A stretch of 11,986 bases of DNA from an uncultured Clostridia bacterium (GCA_934149115.1 CAKPDW010000049.1:1-11986), one strand, 5' to 3'; positions 1 through 7,126 are shown, counted from the stretch's first letter. Notes: generated from the sequence alone by a model not told the origin. Numbers and translations: made by a program.

Positions 1-2250
1 AGGATAGAAAATAGTTTTTATTCCTTTTTCTATTAAGCTTATTATGTGTCCATGTGTTAATTTTGCTGGATAACATACTGATTCAGAAGGCATTGATTCC
101 ATTCCTTTTTCGTATGTTTTTCTTGTACTTTTTTCTGAAAGGATTACTCTGAATCCTAGGTTTGTTAAGAATGTGAACCAGAAAGGATAATCTTCATACA
201 TATTTAAAACCCTAGGTATACCAATTGTTCCACGATATGCTTTTTCTTTTGATAGTGGTTCATAATTAAATAAACGTTCATATTTATATTTATACATGTT
301 TGGTAAGTTTTTATTTTCGCTAACTCCACCACTGCCCTTTTCACAACGGTTTCCAGAGATAAATGATTTACCATTACTGAATTTATTTATTGTTAATAGG
401 CAATTATTTTCACATCTTCCACATCTTACTTGTGTTGTTTTTATGTCTAATTTATCTAATTCATCTGTTTTTAAAATAGTTGAAGTGTACTCCATATCAA
501 GGTTTGCTTCATATTGTTCTTTTGATAATAGGGCTACACCATAGGCTCCCATAAGCCCTGCTATATTTGGCCTTATTACATTTTTTCCTACTATTTTCTC
601 AAAGCTACGAAGTACGGCATCATTATAGAAGGTACCTCCTTGTACAACGATATGATCACCTAATGTGTTCATATCACGTACTTTCATAACTTTTTGGATT
701 GCATTTTTTATTACTGAATATGAAAGTCCTGCTGAAATATCTCCAACGCTGTAGCCTTCTTTTTGTGCTTGTTTTATTTTTGAGTTCATAAATACTGTAC
801 ATCTTGAACCTAGGTCTACAGGTGCTTTTGATTCAATTGCTGCTTTTACAAAGTCTTGAATTGAAATATTTAAACTTTTTGCAAATGTTTCAATAAATGA
901 TCCACATCCAGATGAACAAGCTTCGTTAAGCATGATATTGTCAATAACATCACCTTTCATTTTGATGTATTTCATATCTTGTCCACCTATGTCTATGATG
1001 CTGGTAACGTTTGGCATAAATTGTTTTGCTGCTGTATAGTGTGCAATTGTTTCTATTTCATTTAGGTCAATATTTAAAGCTGTTTGAATTAATTTTTCAC
1101 CATAACCTGTAACACCTGCATAGCGAATATTTGCTGTTTCCGGTAGTTTTTCATACATTTTTTTAAGCATTTTTATAACGCTTTTTAGTGGATTTCCTTC
1201 GTTACTTCCATAGTCTGAATATAATAAATTTGAATCTTTATCTATTAAAACTAGTTTTGTTGTTGTTGATCCTGCATCAATTCCTATAAAGCAGTCACCC
1301 GTATGTTTTTTTAATGATTTAGTTTTAATTTTATCTTTATCATGACGTTTTTTGAATTCTTCATATTCTTTATCATCTTTGAATAATGGTTCTAATGGTA
1401 CAGTTGTTGTATCTTTAGATTTTTTCAAATTTTCTATTTTTTGTTTTAATTCTTTATTTGTGAAAACTGGAGAATTAAGTGAGTCTAATGCAGCTCCTTT
1501 TGCAACTAATAAATGTGCGTTTTCTGGAATAAGAATTTCATCATCTTTTAGTTGTAGTGTTTCGATAAATCTTTTTCTTAGTTCTGGAAGATAGCTTAAT
1601 GGACCTCCTAAAAAGGCAACTTTTCCTTTTATGGGTCTACCACAGGCTAGTCCACTTATTGTTTGGTTAACGACAGCTTGGAAAATTGATGCTGCTATAT
1701 CTTCTTTTCTTGAACCTTCGTTTAAAAGTGGTTGTACATCTGTTTTTGCGAAAACACCACATCTTGAAGCTATTGGATAAATTACTTTGTGATTTTTTGC
1801 TAGTTCATTTAATCCAGCTGTGTCTGTGTTTAGTAAAGATGCCATTTGATCAAGAAATGCTCCTGTTCCACCAGCGCATGTTCCGTTCATTCTTTGTTCT
1901 ATGAATTTATCAAAATATATTATTTTAGCATCTTCACCACCTAATTCAATAACTACATCTGTTTCAGGTAAGTATTTTTCAACAGCTCGCTTACATGAAA
2001 TAACTTCTTGTATAAAAGGAATTTTTAAAAATTTTGCTGCTGACATTGCACCTGAACCTGTTAAGGCCATTGTGAATGTATCATCAGGATAGTCTTCTGC
2101 TAATTTTTCTAATACATTGCAAATTGTATTTTTTGTGTCTGAAAAATGTCTTGTGTAATTTGTATATATTGTTTCTTGTTTATCATTCATTACTATTATT
2201 TTTACTGTTGTTGATCCTACATCTAATCCTATGTGTAATAATTCTGACAT
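1..2250 (-). CDS. 2-hydroxyacyl-CoA dehydratase activase-like protein, two BadF/HgdC domains (C-terminus outside window)
   Basis: The 750 residues in the window form an open frame that runs off the left edge. Residues about 5-258 and 320-576 are two tandem BadF/BadG/HgdC-type ATPase domains (ASKHA fold): each opens with a phosphate-binding loop (GLDVGSTTVK near 8; GIDAGSTTTK near 323) and has a second glycine motif (ELGGEDAK; DIGGQDMK). HgdC homodimers bind one [4Fe-4S] cluster with two Cys per subunit; here both domains keep the pair at the same 39-residue spacing (C125/C164 and C445/C484). A Cys-rich stretch follows (C610, C613, C617, C636), then a DUF2229-like region from about 672. Family members of this layout are about 1400 residues and go on into an HgdB-like part, so roughly half is missing. 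Such activators use ATP to drive one electron into a dehydratase; the substrate of this long form is not known to me. Start: ATG at 2250 behind GAGAGGAG. Confidence 0.9.
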   Translation of the reverse strand, partial: MSELLHIGLDVGSTTVKIIVMNDKQETIYTNYTRHFSDTKNTICNVLEKLAEDYPDDTFTMALTGSGAMSAAKFLKIPFIQEVISCKRAVEKYLPETDVVIELGGEDAKIIYFDKFIEQRMNGTCAGGTGAFLDQMASLLNTDTAGLNELAKNHKVIYPIASRCGVFAKTDVQPLLNEGSRKEDIAASIFQAVVNQTISGLACGRPIKGKVAFLGGPLSYLPELRKRFIETLQLKDDEILIPENAHLLVAKGAALDSLNSPVFTNKELKQKIENLKKSKDTTTVPLEPLFKDDKEYEEFKKRHDKDKIKTKSLKKHTGDCFIGIDAGSTTTKLVLIDKDSNLLYSDYGSNEGNPLKSVIKMLKKMYEKLPETANIRYAGVTGYGEKLIQTALNIDLNEIETIAHYTAAKQFMPNVTSIIDIGGQDMKYIKMKGDVIDNIMLNEACSSGCGSFIETFAKSLNISIQDFVKAAIESKAPVDLGSRCTVFMNSKIKQAQKEGYSVGDISAGLSYSVIKNAIQKVMKVRDMNTLGDHIVVQGGTFYNDAVLRSFEKIVGKNVIRPNIAGLMGAYGVALLSKEQYEANLDMEYTSTILKTDELDKLDIKTTQVRCGRCENNCLLTINKFSNGKSFISGNRCEKGSGGVSENKNLPNMYKYKYERLFNYEPLSKEKAYRGTIGIPRVLNMYEDYPFWFTFLTNLGFRVILSEKSTRKTYEKGMESMPSESVCYPAKLTHGHIISLIEKGIKTIFYP

Positions 2251-2280
2251 TTTAATTCTCCTCTCGATATAATCAAAGTA

Positions 2281-2309
2281 ATCTTATAATGAAAATACAA
2301 TTTTGTCAA
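2281..2309 (-). promoter_or_regulatory. Probable sigma-A promoter of the activase-like gene
   Basis: On the minus strand a perfect TTGACA (2304-2309) stands 17 bases before TAAGAT (2281-2286); an overlapping TATAAG lies 2 bases closer. The distance to the start codon at 2250 leaves a leader of roughly 25 bases that contains the ribosome binding site. Inferred from sequence only. Confidence 0.55.
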
Positions 2310-2420
2310 TGTACAAAAGTTGGTAAAATGCCGTGAAACTCATATATATGCATATTTTTTCGTTTTGAAAATAGAATTGAATTAGATGATGAAATAATTA
2401 AAATGAAAGTGAGGAATATT

Positions 2421-2960
2421 ATGAAAAAAATAATCTATTTTGTACTTATTTTAATGTGCGCGGTTGTTATTATTTTTGCTATTTTGAAGAATAGTAAATC
2501 TGTTGAGGTGGAAACTACAATGACAGAATATACACCAGAGGAAGAAATTACAGATTCACAAAACAGAATGACTATAGTTTCTTTGTATTTTTGGGATCCT
2601 TCTAGTAATAAATTAGTTCCTGAAGCTAGAAATGTTGATGTCAAAGAATTAATTGAATCTCCATATAGAAAAATTTTGGACTTGTTGATAGAAGGGTCTG
2701 AAAATAGTACGATTGGAAAGACGATACCTGAAGGTACTTGTGTAAATTCTGTTAATTTGGAAGGTGAAAATCTTGTTATTGATTTTAATGAAAATTTTAT
2801 TTCAGGTCGTGAAGTAAATTCAGAGGAACAGTTGCATATAATTTATTCTGTTGTGGATACGTTTTTAGAGCTTAAAGAGGTTAATTCCGTAAGCTTTTTG
2901 ATAAATGGAGAGTTGGTTGATGGAATGAGTGATAAGTTTGTGAGCAGAAAGAGTGAATAA
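2421..2960 (+). CDS. GerM-like sporulation/germination protein, single GerMN domain
   Basis: This 179-residue protein has a short basic N-terminus, one hydrophobic segment (about residues 3-23), a charged linker, and then a GerMN domain from about residue 45 to the end. The domain shows the typical run SLYFWDPSSNKLVPEAR and the later VIDFNENF strand. GerM proteins are envelope-anchored and needed for normal sporulation and germination in Bacillus; the B. subtilis protein has two GerMN domains and is about twice as long, so this is the short one-domain form. Cys13 lies in the hydrophobic segment, but the residue before it is Met, so it is not a convincing lipobox and a simple membrane anchor is more likely. 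The ATG at 2421 is chosen over the in-frame ATG at 2403 because GTGAGG sits six bases before it. It converges on the small gene at 2963 with two bases between the stop codons. Confidence 0.8.
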   Translation: MKKIIYFVLILMCAVVIIFAILKNSKSVEVETTMTEYTPEEEITDSQNRMTIVSLYFWDPSSNKLVPEARNVDVKELIESPYRKILDLLIEGSENSTIGKTIPEGTCVNSVNLEGENLVIDFNENFISGREVNSEEQLHIIYSVVDTFLELKEVNSVSFLINGELVDGMSDKFVSRKSE

Positions 2961-2962
2961 GC

Positions 2963-3133
2963 CTATTTAGGTGGTGGTAAAGGAGGTGGACGTTTTTTGT
3001 GCCTTTGCACAATTTTTAAAATACATAGTGCGTCTGAAAAGGTGTTATAATTTCTTAAAAATTGTTCAACTTCGTATAATGAGCATAAGGTATTTTGTAT
3101 GAATTTATTTTTTTTTGGTGGTTCGTATGGCAT
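2963..3133 (-). CDS. Unrecognised 56-residue protein with proline-rich C-terminus
   Basis: I do not recognise this protein. It starts MPYEPPKKNKF, has a central part that could form amphipathic helices (CSLYEVEQFLRNYNTF, then a hydrophobic ALCILKIVQ), and ends in a basic run followed by a proline tract (KKRPPPLPPPK). There is no signal peptide or membrane segment. Support for it being a real gene: AAAGGAG at 3141-3147 stands exactly seven bases before the ATG, and the frame ends two bases from the gerM-like stop with no overlap. A start ten codons further upstream (3163) is possible but has no ribosome binding site and would run into the -35 box of the divergent methyltransferase promoter. 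It contains two cysteines, too few for a zinc finger of its own. Confidence 0.6.
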   Translation of the reverse strand: MPYEPPKKNKFIQNTLCSLYEVEQFLRNYNTFSDALCILKIVQRHKKRPPPLPPPK

Positions 3134-3140
3134 TGTAATA

Positions 3141-3147
3141 CTCCTTT
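3141..3147 (-). promoter_or_regulatory. Ribosome binding site of the 56-residue gene
   Basis: AAAGGAG on the minus strand, seven bases from the ATG at 3133. This site is the main reason for calling the small gene and for choosing its start. Confidence 0.6.
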
Positions 3148-3157
3148 CTGTTTGGTT

Positions 3158-3186
3158 TTGCAAGATTGTGCTTTTTGTTATATAAT
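3158..3186 (+). promoter_or_regulatory. Sigma-A promoter of the trmN-like/rsmI operon
   Basis: TTGCAA (3158-3163), a 17-base spacer and a perfect TATAAT (3181-3186). Transcription would begin near 3193, about 35 bases before the ATG at 3228. This is the best housekeeping promoter in the window. The -35 box lies in the leader region of the divergent small gene, so the two transcription starts may influence each other. Confidence 0.75.
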
Positions 3187-3227
3187 ATGAAATATTAGAT
3201 TAAAAAGTGCATGAATTGAGGAAGATT

Positions 3228-3974
3228 ATGAATATTAAAATTATGGATGATGAAAGACTAGATGATTTGAATTACAAAGGTTTAAAAATATTGCAAAAAG
3301 TGGATGGATTTTGTTTTGGAATGGATAGTGTTTTAATTGCTAATTTTGCGAAAGTTCCAAAGAGAGAGGCTGTTGTCGCAGATTTGGGAACTGGAACAGG
3401 AATAATTAGTATTCTTATTGCTGGAAAACAAAAGATTGAGAAAATTTTTGCAATTGAAATTCAAGATGAATTAGTTGATATGGCCAAAAGAAGTGTTGAA
3501 TATAATGGGTTGAATGATAAGATTGAAGTAATTAATGCAGATGTTGTTGGAATATCAAAAGGAGAATTTAATAAGAAATTTGATTGTGTTATTACTAATC
3601 CACCTTATAAGAAATTGAATACGGGATTGGTCAATTATAATGATAAAAAATTAATTTCACGACATGAAGTCAAGTGTACTTTGGAGAATGTTGTGTATGA
3701 ATCTTCAAAATTATTGAAAGACAATGGAGTTTTTTATATGGTTCATAGACCAGATAGGTTATGTGATATTTTTTGTGCTATGCGTGATAATAAAATTGAG
3801 CCTAAGGAGATTCAGTTAGTTTATCCACATATAGGTGATGAGGCTAATTTGCTTTTAATTAAAGGGGTAAAGTGTGGCAAGCCTTCTTTAAGGGTTCATA
3901 AACCTTTAATTATTTATGATGAAAATAATCAATATACAGATGAATTATTGAAGTTTTATAATATGGAAAATTAA
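3228..3974 (+). CDS. TrmN6/YabB-like adenine-N6 methyltransferase
   Basis: A 248-residue class I SAM-dependent methyltransferase. The glycine-rich motif I (DLGTGTGII, residues 52-60) binds SAM, the acidic end of strand 2 is in AIEIQDEL (about 75-82), and the NPPY motif (124-127) marks methylation of an exocyclic amino group on adenine. The N-terminal part with GFCFGMDSVLIANF is typical of the YabB/TrmN6 group, whose E. coli member makes m6A37 in tRNA-Val; the exact target in Firmicutes is less certain. The ATG at 3228 follows GAGG by six bases and is preferred to the in-frame GTG at 3207, which has no ribosome binding site and would leave a leader of only about 14 bases. It is the first gene of an operon with rsmI, 14 bases downstream. 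In Bacillus the equivalent genes are yabB and yabC, separated by yazA, which is absent here. Confidence 0.88.
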   Translation: MNIKIMDDERLDDLNYKGLKILQKVDGFCFGMDSVLIANFAKVPKREAVVADLGTGTGIISILIAGKQKIEKIFAIEIQDELVDMAKRSVEYNGLNDKIEVINADVVGISKGEFNKKFDCVITNPPYKKLNTGLVNYNDKKLISRHEVKCTLENVVYESSKLLKDNGVFYMVHRPDRLCDIFCAMRDNKIEPKEIQLVYPHIGDEANLLLIKGVKCGKPSLRVHKPLIIYDENNQYTDELLKFYNMEN

Positions 3975-3988
3975 GAGGGGAGATTTAT

Positions 3989-4813
3989 ATGGAAGGAAAA
4001 TTATATATTGTTGCAACTCCGATTGGAAATTTAGATGATATTACGTATAGAGCTGTACAGGTTTTAAAATCTGTGGATTTAATTGCTGCTGAGGATACGA
4101 GGCATACGTTAAAATTATTGAATCATTTAGAGATTTCTAAACCTTTAATGAGTTATTATAAGGAAACTGAAAAAGTAAAATCAAAAATTATTATAGACAA
4201 GCTTAAAGAGGGAAAAAGTGTGGCAGTTGTTTCTGATGCAGGAACTCCAGGTATTTCTGATCCCGGTTTTGAGGTTATAAAAGAGGCTATTAATGAAAAT
4301 ATTACGATTGTGCCAATTCCTGGTGCTTGTGCTGCAATTAATTCATTGATTTGTTCTGGGCTTGATACTAGGCAGTTTTTGTTTATTGGATTTTTATCTA
4401 CAAAGACTAAGGATAAAAAAGATAAATTAAATGAAGTAAAGAATATTCAAAGTACATTAATTTTTTACGAAGCACCTCATAAAATTAAAGAAACTTTAGG
4501 GTGTATGCTTGATATTTTAGGTGATAGAAAGATTTCTATAGGAAGGGAAATGACTAAAATTCATGAAGAATTTATTAGAGGAAGTATTAGTGAAGTATTA
4601 GAAAAAATAGAACCTAAGGGTGAAATGGTTATTATTGTTGAAGGTTCAGAAAAATCTGATAATGATATTGAGAGAGAATGGAGAAATGAGATGACTTTGG
4701 AGGAGCATTATCAATATTATAAAAAACAAGGGTTGTCAAAAAAGGAAATTATTAAAAAAATAGCGAAAGATAAAGGTGTTAATAAAAACGAAATTTATAA
4801 AAAATTTATATAA
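3989..4813 (+). CDS. rsmI: 16S rRNA (cytidine-1402-2'-O)-methyltransferase
   Basis: RsmI methylates the ribose of C1402 in the decoding centre of 16S rRNA, using SAM. The 274-residue length fits the family (about 280-290). It belongs to the tetrapyrrole methylase fold: the N-terminal ATPIGNLDDIT (9-19), AAEDTRHT (33-40), VSDAGTPGISDPG (81-93) and PIPGACAAINSL (109-120) motifs are all present, and the second half has FYEAPHK and GREMTKIHEE. The C-terminal tail is lysine-rich and ends in a small helical region (SKKEIIKKIAKDKGV), a usual feature of the family. The start is ATG preceded by GAGGGGAG. It follows the adenine methyltransferase by 14 bases and is the last gene of the operon, ended by the hairpin that begins just after its stop codon. 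Confidence 0.97.
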   Translation: MEGKLYIVATPIGNLDDITYRAVQVLKSVDLIAAEDTRHTLKLLNHLEISKPLMSYYKETEKVKSKIIIDKLKEGKSVAVVSDAGTPGISDPGFEVIKEAINENITIVPIPGACAAINSLICSGLDTRQFLFIGFLSTKTKDKKDKLNEVKNIQSTLIFYEAPHKIKETLGCMLDILGDRKISIGREMTKIHEEFIRGSISEVLEKIEPKGEMVIIVEGSEKSDNDIEREWRNEMTLEEHYQYYKKQGLSKKEIIKKIAKDKGVNKNEIYKKFI

Positions 4814-4841
4814 AAAAAGAAGATCGAAAAATCTTCTTTTT
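4814..4841. terminator. Bidirectional terminator between rsmI and the abrB-like gene
   Basis: An 11-base-pair stem (4814-4824 with 4831-4841, core GAAGAT/ATCTTC) with a six-base loop CGAAAA. The A run on the left arm and T run on the right arm make it a rho-independent terminator in both directions. It fills the 29-base gap between the two convergent stop codons almost exactly. Confidence 0.88.
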
Positions 4842-4842
4842 A

Positions 4843-5100
4843 TTATTTAACGTCAACTGATTTATTGATAGCCTTTAGGCATTTTGAACAAAGTAATTTT
4901 TCATTATATCTAATTGCTGGTTTTACAGCACCACAGAAAACGCATTTATTTTCATATTTTCTTAAAACAATGTTTGAACCTTCAATAGATATTTCTATTG
5001 GATCTTTTTGATCTATATCAAGTTCTCTTCTCATTTCTTTAGGAATAACAATTCTTCCTAATTCATCAACACGTCTTATAATTCCTGTAGAAATTTTCAT
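4843..5100 (-). CDS. AbrB/SpoVT-family transition-state regulator
   Basis: An 85-residue DNA-binding protein of the AbrB family. The N-terminal swapped-hairpin domain is nearly textbook: STGIIRRVDELGRIVIPKEM (4-23) and RRELDI with the following beta strands. AbrB proteins act as dimers or tetramers that repress post-exponential and sporulation genes during growth. The C-terminal part differs from B. subtilis AbrB in having two CxxC pairs (C53/C56 and C71/C74), a likely small zinc ribbon of the kind seen in clostridial relatives. The ATG at 5100 is preferred because GGAGGTGAT lies just upstream; a TTG at 5121 would lie before that site. Convergent placement against rsmI is the same as for abrB and yabC in Bacillus, which supports orthology with abrB rather than spoVT. 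Confidence 0.88.
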   Translation of the reverse strand: MKISTGIIRRVDELGRIVIPKEMRRELDIDQKDPIEISIEGSNIVLRKYENKCVFCGAVKPAIRYNEKLLCSKCLKAINKSVDVK

Positions 5101-5154
5101 AATAATATCACCTCCAAACAAAAATCGCTTAAATTATCTGCCCAATACAACCAT

Positions 5155-5183
5155 ATAATATCATGCGAATAAAAAAAAAACAA
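5155..5183 (-). promoter_or_regulatory. Probable promoter of the abrB-like gene
   Basis: On the minus strand TTGTTT (5178-5183), a 17-base spacer containing part of a T run, and TATTAT (5155-5160). The leader would be about 50 bases. The ten-base A tract at 5171-5180 lies inside this promoter. Confidence 0.45.
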
Positions 5184-5202
5184 GGGTTTTTTGAATAAAT
5201 CT

Positions 5203-5225
5203 TAGAAAAATGGAATAATTTTCTA
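5203..5225. repeat. Small inverted repeat just upstream of the spmA ribosome binding site
   Basis: TAGAAAA (5203-5209) and TTTTCTA (5219-5225) form seven-base arms around a nine-base loop, next to the GAGGAGGTG ribosome binding site of spmA. TTGAAT (5191) with AATAAT (5214) after 17 bases is a weak promoter candidate overlapping it. Whether the repeat is an operator, a leader hairpin or chance cannot be told here. Confidence 0.3.
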
Positions 5226-5239
5226 GAGGAGGTGATAAA

Positions 5240-5812
5240 ATGCTTAATAAATTATGGCCGTTTTTGGTTGTCATATCAGTTATTTTTTCGATTTTTTGTG
5301 GAAGAATAAATTTTATTACAAGTACTATTTTTAATAGTTTAGAAGATACTGTAAAATTTGTTTTTAGTTTTTTAGGGATAATGTGTTTTTGGAGTGGAAT
5401 GATTAATATTGTTCAAAAAACTGGTGCGATGAAAAAAATGGAGAAATTATTAAAACCTTTTATAAATTATTTTTTTAGGGGAGAAAGTGATGAAGTTAAG
5501 GATTTGATTGCAATAAATATGATTTCAAATATTATAGGAATAGGTAATGCTGCTACACCTGTTGGAATTGAGGCAATGAAAAAAATGAATGAAAATAACA
5601 ATACAGATAAATTGACGAAAAATATGAAAATGTTCGTTTTATTAAATACGTTATCAATTCAGATTTTTCCTACAACTTTGGTTAGTATTATGGCATCTTT
5701 GGGTTCCAATTGTGTGGGTAGTATTTTATTGCCTATTTGGATAACAACTATTTTAACTTTTGGTATTATTTTTTCTATTGGTAATATATTATTTAAAATG
5801 GAGGAAAAATAA
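5240..5812 (+). CDS. spmA: Spore maturation protein A
   Basis: SpmA is an integral membrane protein of the nucleoside-recognition (Gate) family, needed with SpmB for full dehydration of the spore core. The 190-residue length matches the B. subtilis protein. It begins with a membrane segment (about 5-21), has a second near 40-60, and carries the family hallmark IGIGNAATPVGIEAM (about 99-113), followed by two or three further hydrophobic helices (FVLLNTLSIQIFPTTLVSI and the C-terminal run). The ATG at 5240 follows a strong GAGGAGGTG site. Its stop codon is one base from the spmB start, so the two are translationally linked. In Bacillus the pair is under mother-cell sigma-E control; I cannot identify a clear sigma-E promoter here. 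Confidence 0.93.
   Translation: MLNKLWPFLVVISVIFSIFCGRINFITSTIFNSLEDTVKFVFSFLGIMCFWSGMINIVQKTGAMKKMEKLLKPFINYFFRGESDEVKDLIAINMISNIIGIGNAATPVGIEAMKKMNENNNTDKLTKNMKMFVLLNTLSIQIFPTTLVSIMASLGSNCVGSILLPIWITTILTFGIIFSIGNILFKMEEK
5800..5804 (+). promoter_or_regulatory. Ribosome binding site that fixes the spmB start
   Basis: GGAGG inside the last codons of spmA, nine bases before TTG at 5814. It decides in favour of this TTG over start codons further upstream, which would read through spmA coding sequence out of frame. Confidence 0.75.
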
Positions 5813-5813
5813 A

Positions 5814-6338
5814 TTGTCTTTTAGTTTTGAGAATTATGTTATTCCAGGATTAATTTGTTTGATTTTAATTGTTGGTTTAAAAAAAAGAGTTAAAGTTTTT
5901 GATTTGTTTTCAGATGGAGTGCAGGAAGGTTTAACTGTTGTTTATAAATTATTTCCAATATTATTAGGTTTGTTTATGTCTGTTAATTTATTAAGAGTTT
6001 CTGGTTTATTAGAGTTTATTTCTGATAAGTTGAGTGGTGTGTTTGTATTATTTGGAATACCAGCTGAAATTGTGAGTTTGGTTGTATTAAAGCCAATATC
6101 AGGAAGTGCTACAATTGCAGTGGGAACTGATTTGATGAAGTCCTATGGTGTAGATTCATTAATTGGTTTGACTATTGCTACAATAATGGGCGCAACTGAA
6201 ACTACGTTATATGCTTTAGCAATTTATACGGGAGAAATAAAAAAGAAAATTTCTTTTGATTTATTGCTTTTAGCAATAATGGGAAATTTTCTTGGAATTA
6301 TTATTTCATCTATTATATGTAAATTATATTTTAATTAA
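5814..6338 (+). CDS. spmB: Spore maturation protein B (TTG start)
   Basis: A 174-residue membrane protein, close to the 178 residues of B. subtilis SpmB. It begins at a membrane segment (YVIPGLICLILIVGL), has the second hydrophobic helix near LFPILLGLFMSVNLL, then the Gate-family motifs KPISGSATIAVGTDLM and ATIMGATETTLYALAIYTG, and a final hydrophobic helix. It acts with SpmA in spore core dehydration. The TTG start is chosen for its GGAGG site at 5800-5804 and because it gives the family length; the frame is open back to 5760, but that part is only the shadow of spmA. The 3' end overlaps the convergent hydrolase gene by 15 bases. Confidence 0.92.
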   Translation: MSFSFENYVIPGLICLILIVGLKKRVKVFDLFSDGVQEGLTVVYKLFPILLGLFMSVNLLRVSGLLEFISDKLSGVFVLFGIPAEIVSLVVLKPISGSATIAVGTDLMKSYGVDSLIGLTIATIMGATETTLYALAIYTGEIKKKISFDLLLLAIMGNFLGIIISSIICKLYFN

Positions 6339-7115
6339 TTTGCTTGGACAGTTTCGTGGTGCTACATCTATAGATATGTCTTTTGATGTTATATTTTTTT
6401 CTTTTAATTCATCGGTAACAGTTTTTAGTGCTAGTTCAGGAAAGTTGTTTTCCTTGCTTAAATGTCCCAACATAGCACTTTTTAGTCCGAAACTATTTGT
6501 TAATGCTGAAATTGTTTTTCCTGATGTTTCATTAGACAAATGTCCTGTTGGTCCTAATATTCTTTGTTTTAAATGAAAAGGATATTTGCTGTATTTTAAG
6601 ATATCTGGGTCATAATTTGCTTCTAGTAGTATAAAAGATGAGTCTTTTAAATTTGATAGTAGGTTATTATCCATATGACCTATATCTGTTGCTATACTGA
6701 TTTTTTTATCATCATGAAATATGTTGAATCCGCAAGGATTTGCAGCATCATGAGGTATTTGAAATGCTTCTATTTCTAAATCTTTAATTTTAAATTTTTG
6801 GTTTGGTTTAAATATTTTTTGATTATCTTCTTCAATTTTTTCTTTTTGAGTGGGCATTGCATTTAGTGTTTCTAAATTGCAATAAACAGGGATGTCATAT
6901 TTTTTTGATAAACTACCTACGTTTTGAATGTGGTCAGTATGTTCATGTGTTACTAATATTGCATCAATATCATCAAAAGTTATGTTAAAAGAAGCAAGAC
7001 CAGACATTATTTTTTTCTGACTTACTCCTGCATCTATTAATATTCTTGACTCATTTGATTGGATGAATAAACAATTTCCTGTGCTTCCACTATATAAACT
7101 ACAAAAGTTAAACAT
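6324..7115 (-). CDS. WalJ/YycJ-type metallo-beta-lactamase-fold hydrolase
   Basis: A 263-residue protein of the YycJ/WalJ group, usual length about 264. After the opening strand with CSLYSGSTGNCLFI it has the metal-binding motif THEHTDH (His57, His59, Asp61, His62), then Asp144 in ATDIGH and a late GHLSKENN motif (His218), so the two-metal site looks complete. Family members are predicted cytoplasmic nucleases or phosphodiesterases; in several Firmicutes walJ is part of the walRK operon and affects cell-wall homeostasis and mutation rate. Here it is instead 11 bases downstream of murA, with its GGAG ribosome binding site in the gap, so the two are probably one operon. No terminator is visible beyond its stop, which lies within the 3' end of spmB. 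Confidence 0.9.
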   Translation of the reverse strand: MFNFCSLYSGSTGNCLFIQSNESRILIDAGVSQKKIMSGLASFNITFDDIDAILVTHEHTDHIQNVGSLSKKYDIPVYCNLETLNAMPTQKEKIEEDNQKIFKPNQKFKIKDLEIEAFQIPHDAANPCGFNIFHDDKKISIATDIGHMDNNLLSNLKDSSFILLEANYDPDILKYSKYPFHLKQRILGPTGHLSNETSGKTISALTNSFGLKSAMLGHLSKENNFPELALKTVTDELKEKNITSKDISIDVAPRNCPSKLIKI

Positions 7116-7126
7116 TTTTTACTCCG

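Noticed and set aside
296..2092. Four plus-strand open frames of 63-82 residues
   Set aside because: All lie antisense to the activase-like gene, whose domains and cysteines are fully conserved; the frames look like no protein family.
2320..2348. TTGGTA, 17 bases, TATATA as a promoter for the gerM-like gene
   Set aside because: The -35 match is weak and the region is AT-rich; a sporulation sigma factor may read this gene instead.
2435..2644. Minus-strand open frame over the gerM-like gene
   Set aside because: Antisense shadow; the GerMN domain on the plus strand is clear.
5171..5180. Ten-base A tract as a phase-variation switch
   Set aside because: It lies in an AT-rich promoter spacer where such runs are common; there is no evidence that its length varies.
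5760..5813. N-terminal extension of spmB to 5760
   Set aside because: It reads spmA sequence out of frame; the GGAGG-TTG pair at 5800-5816 gives the family length.
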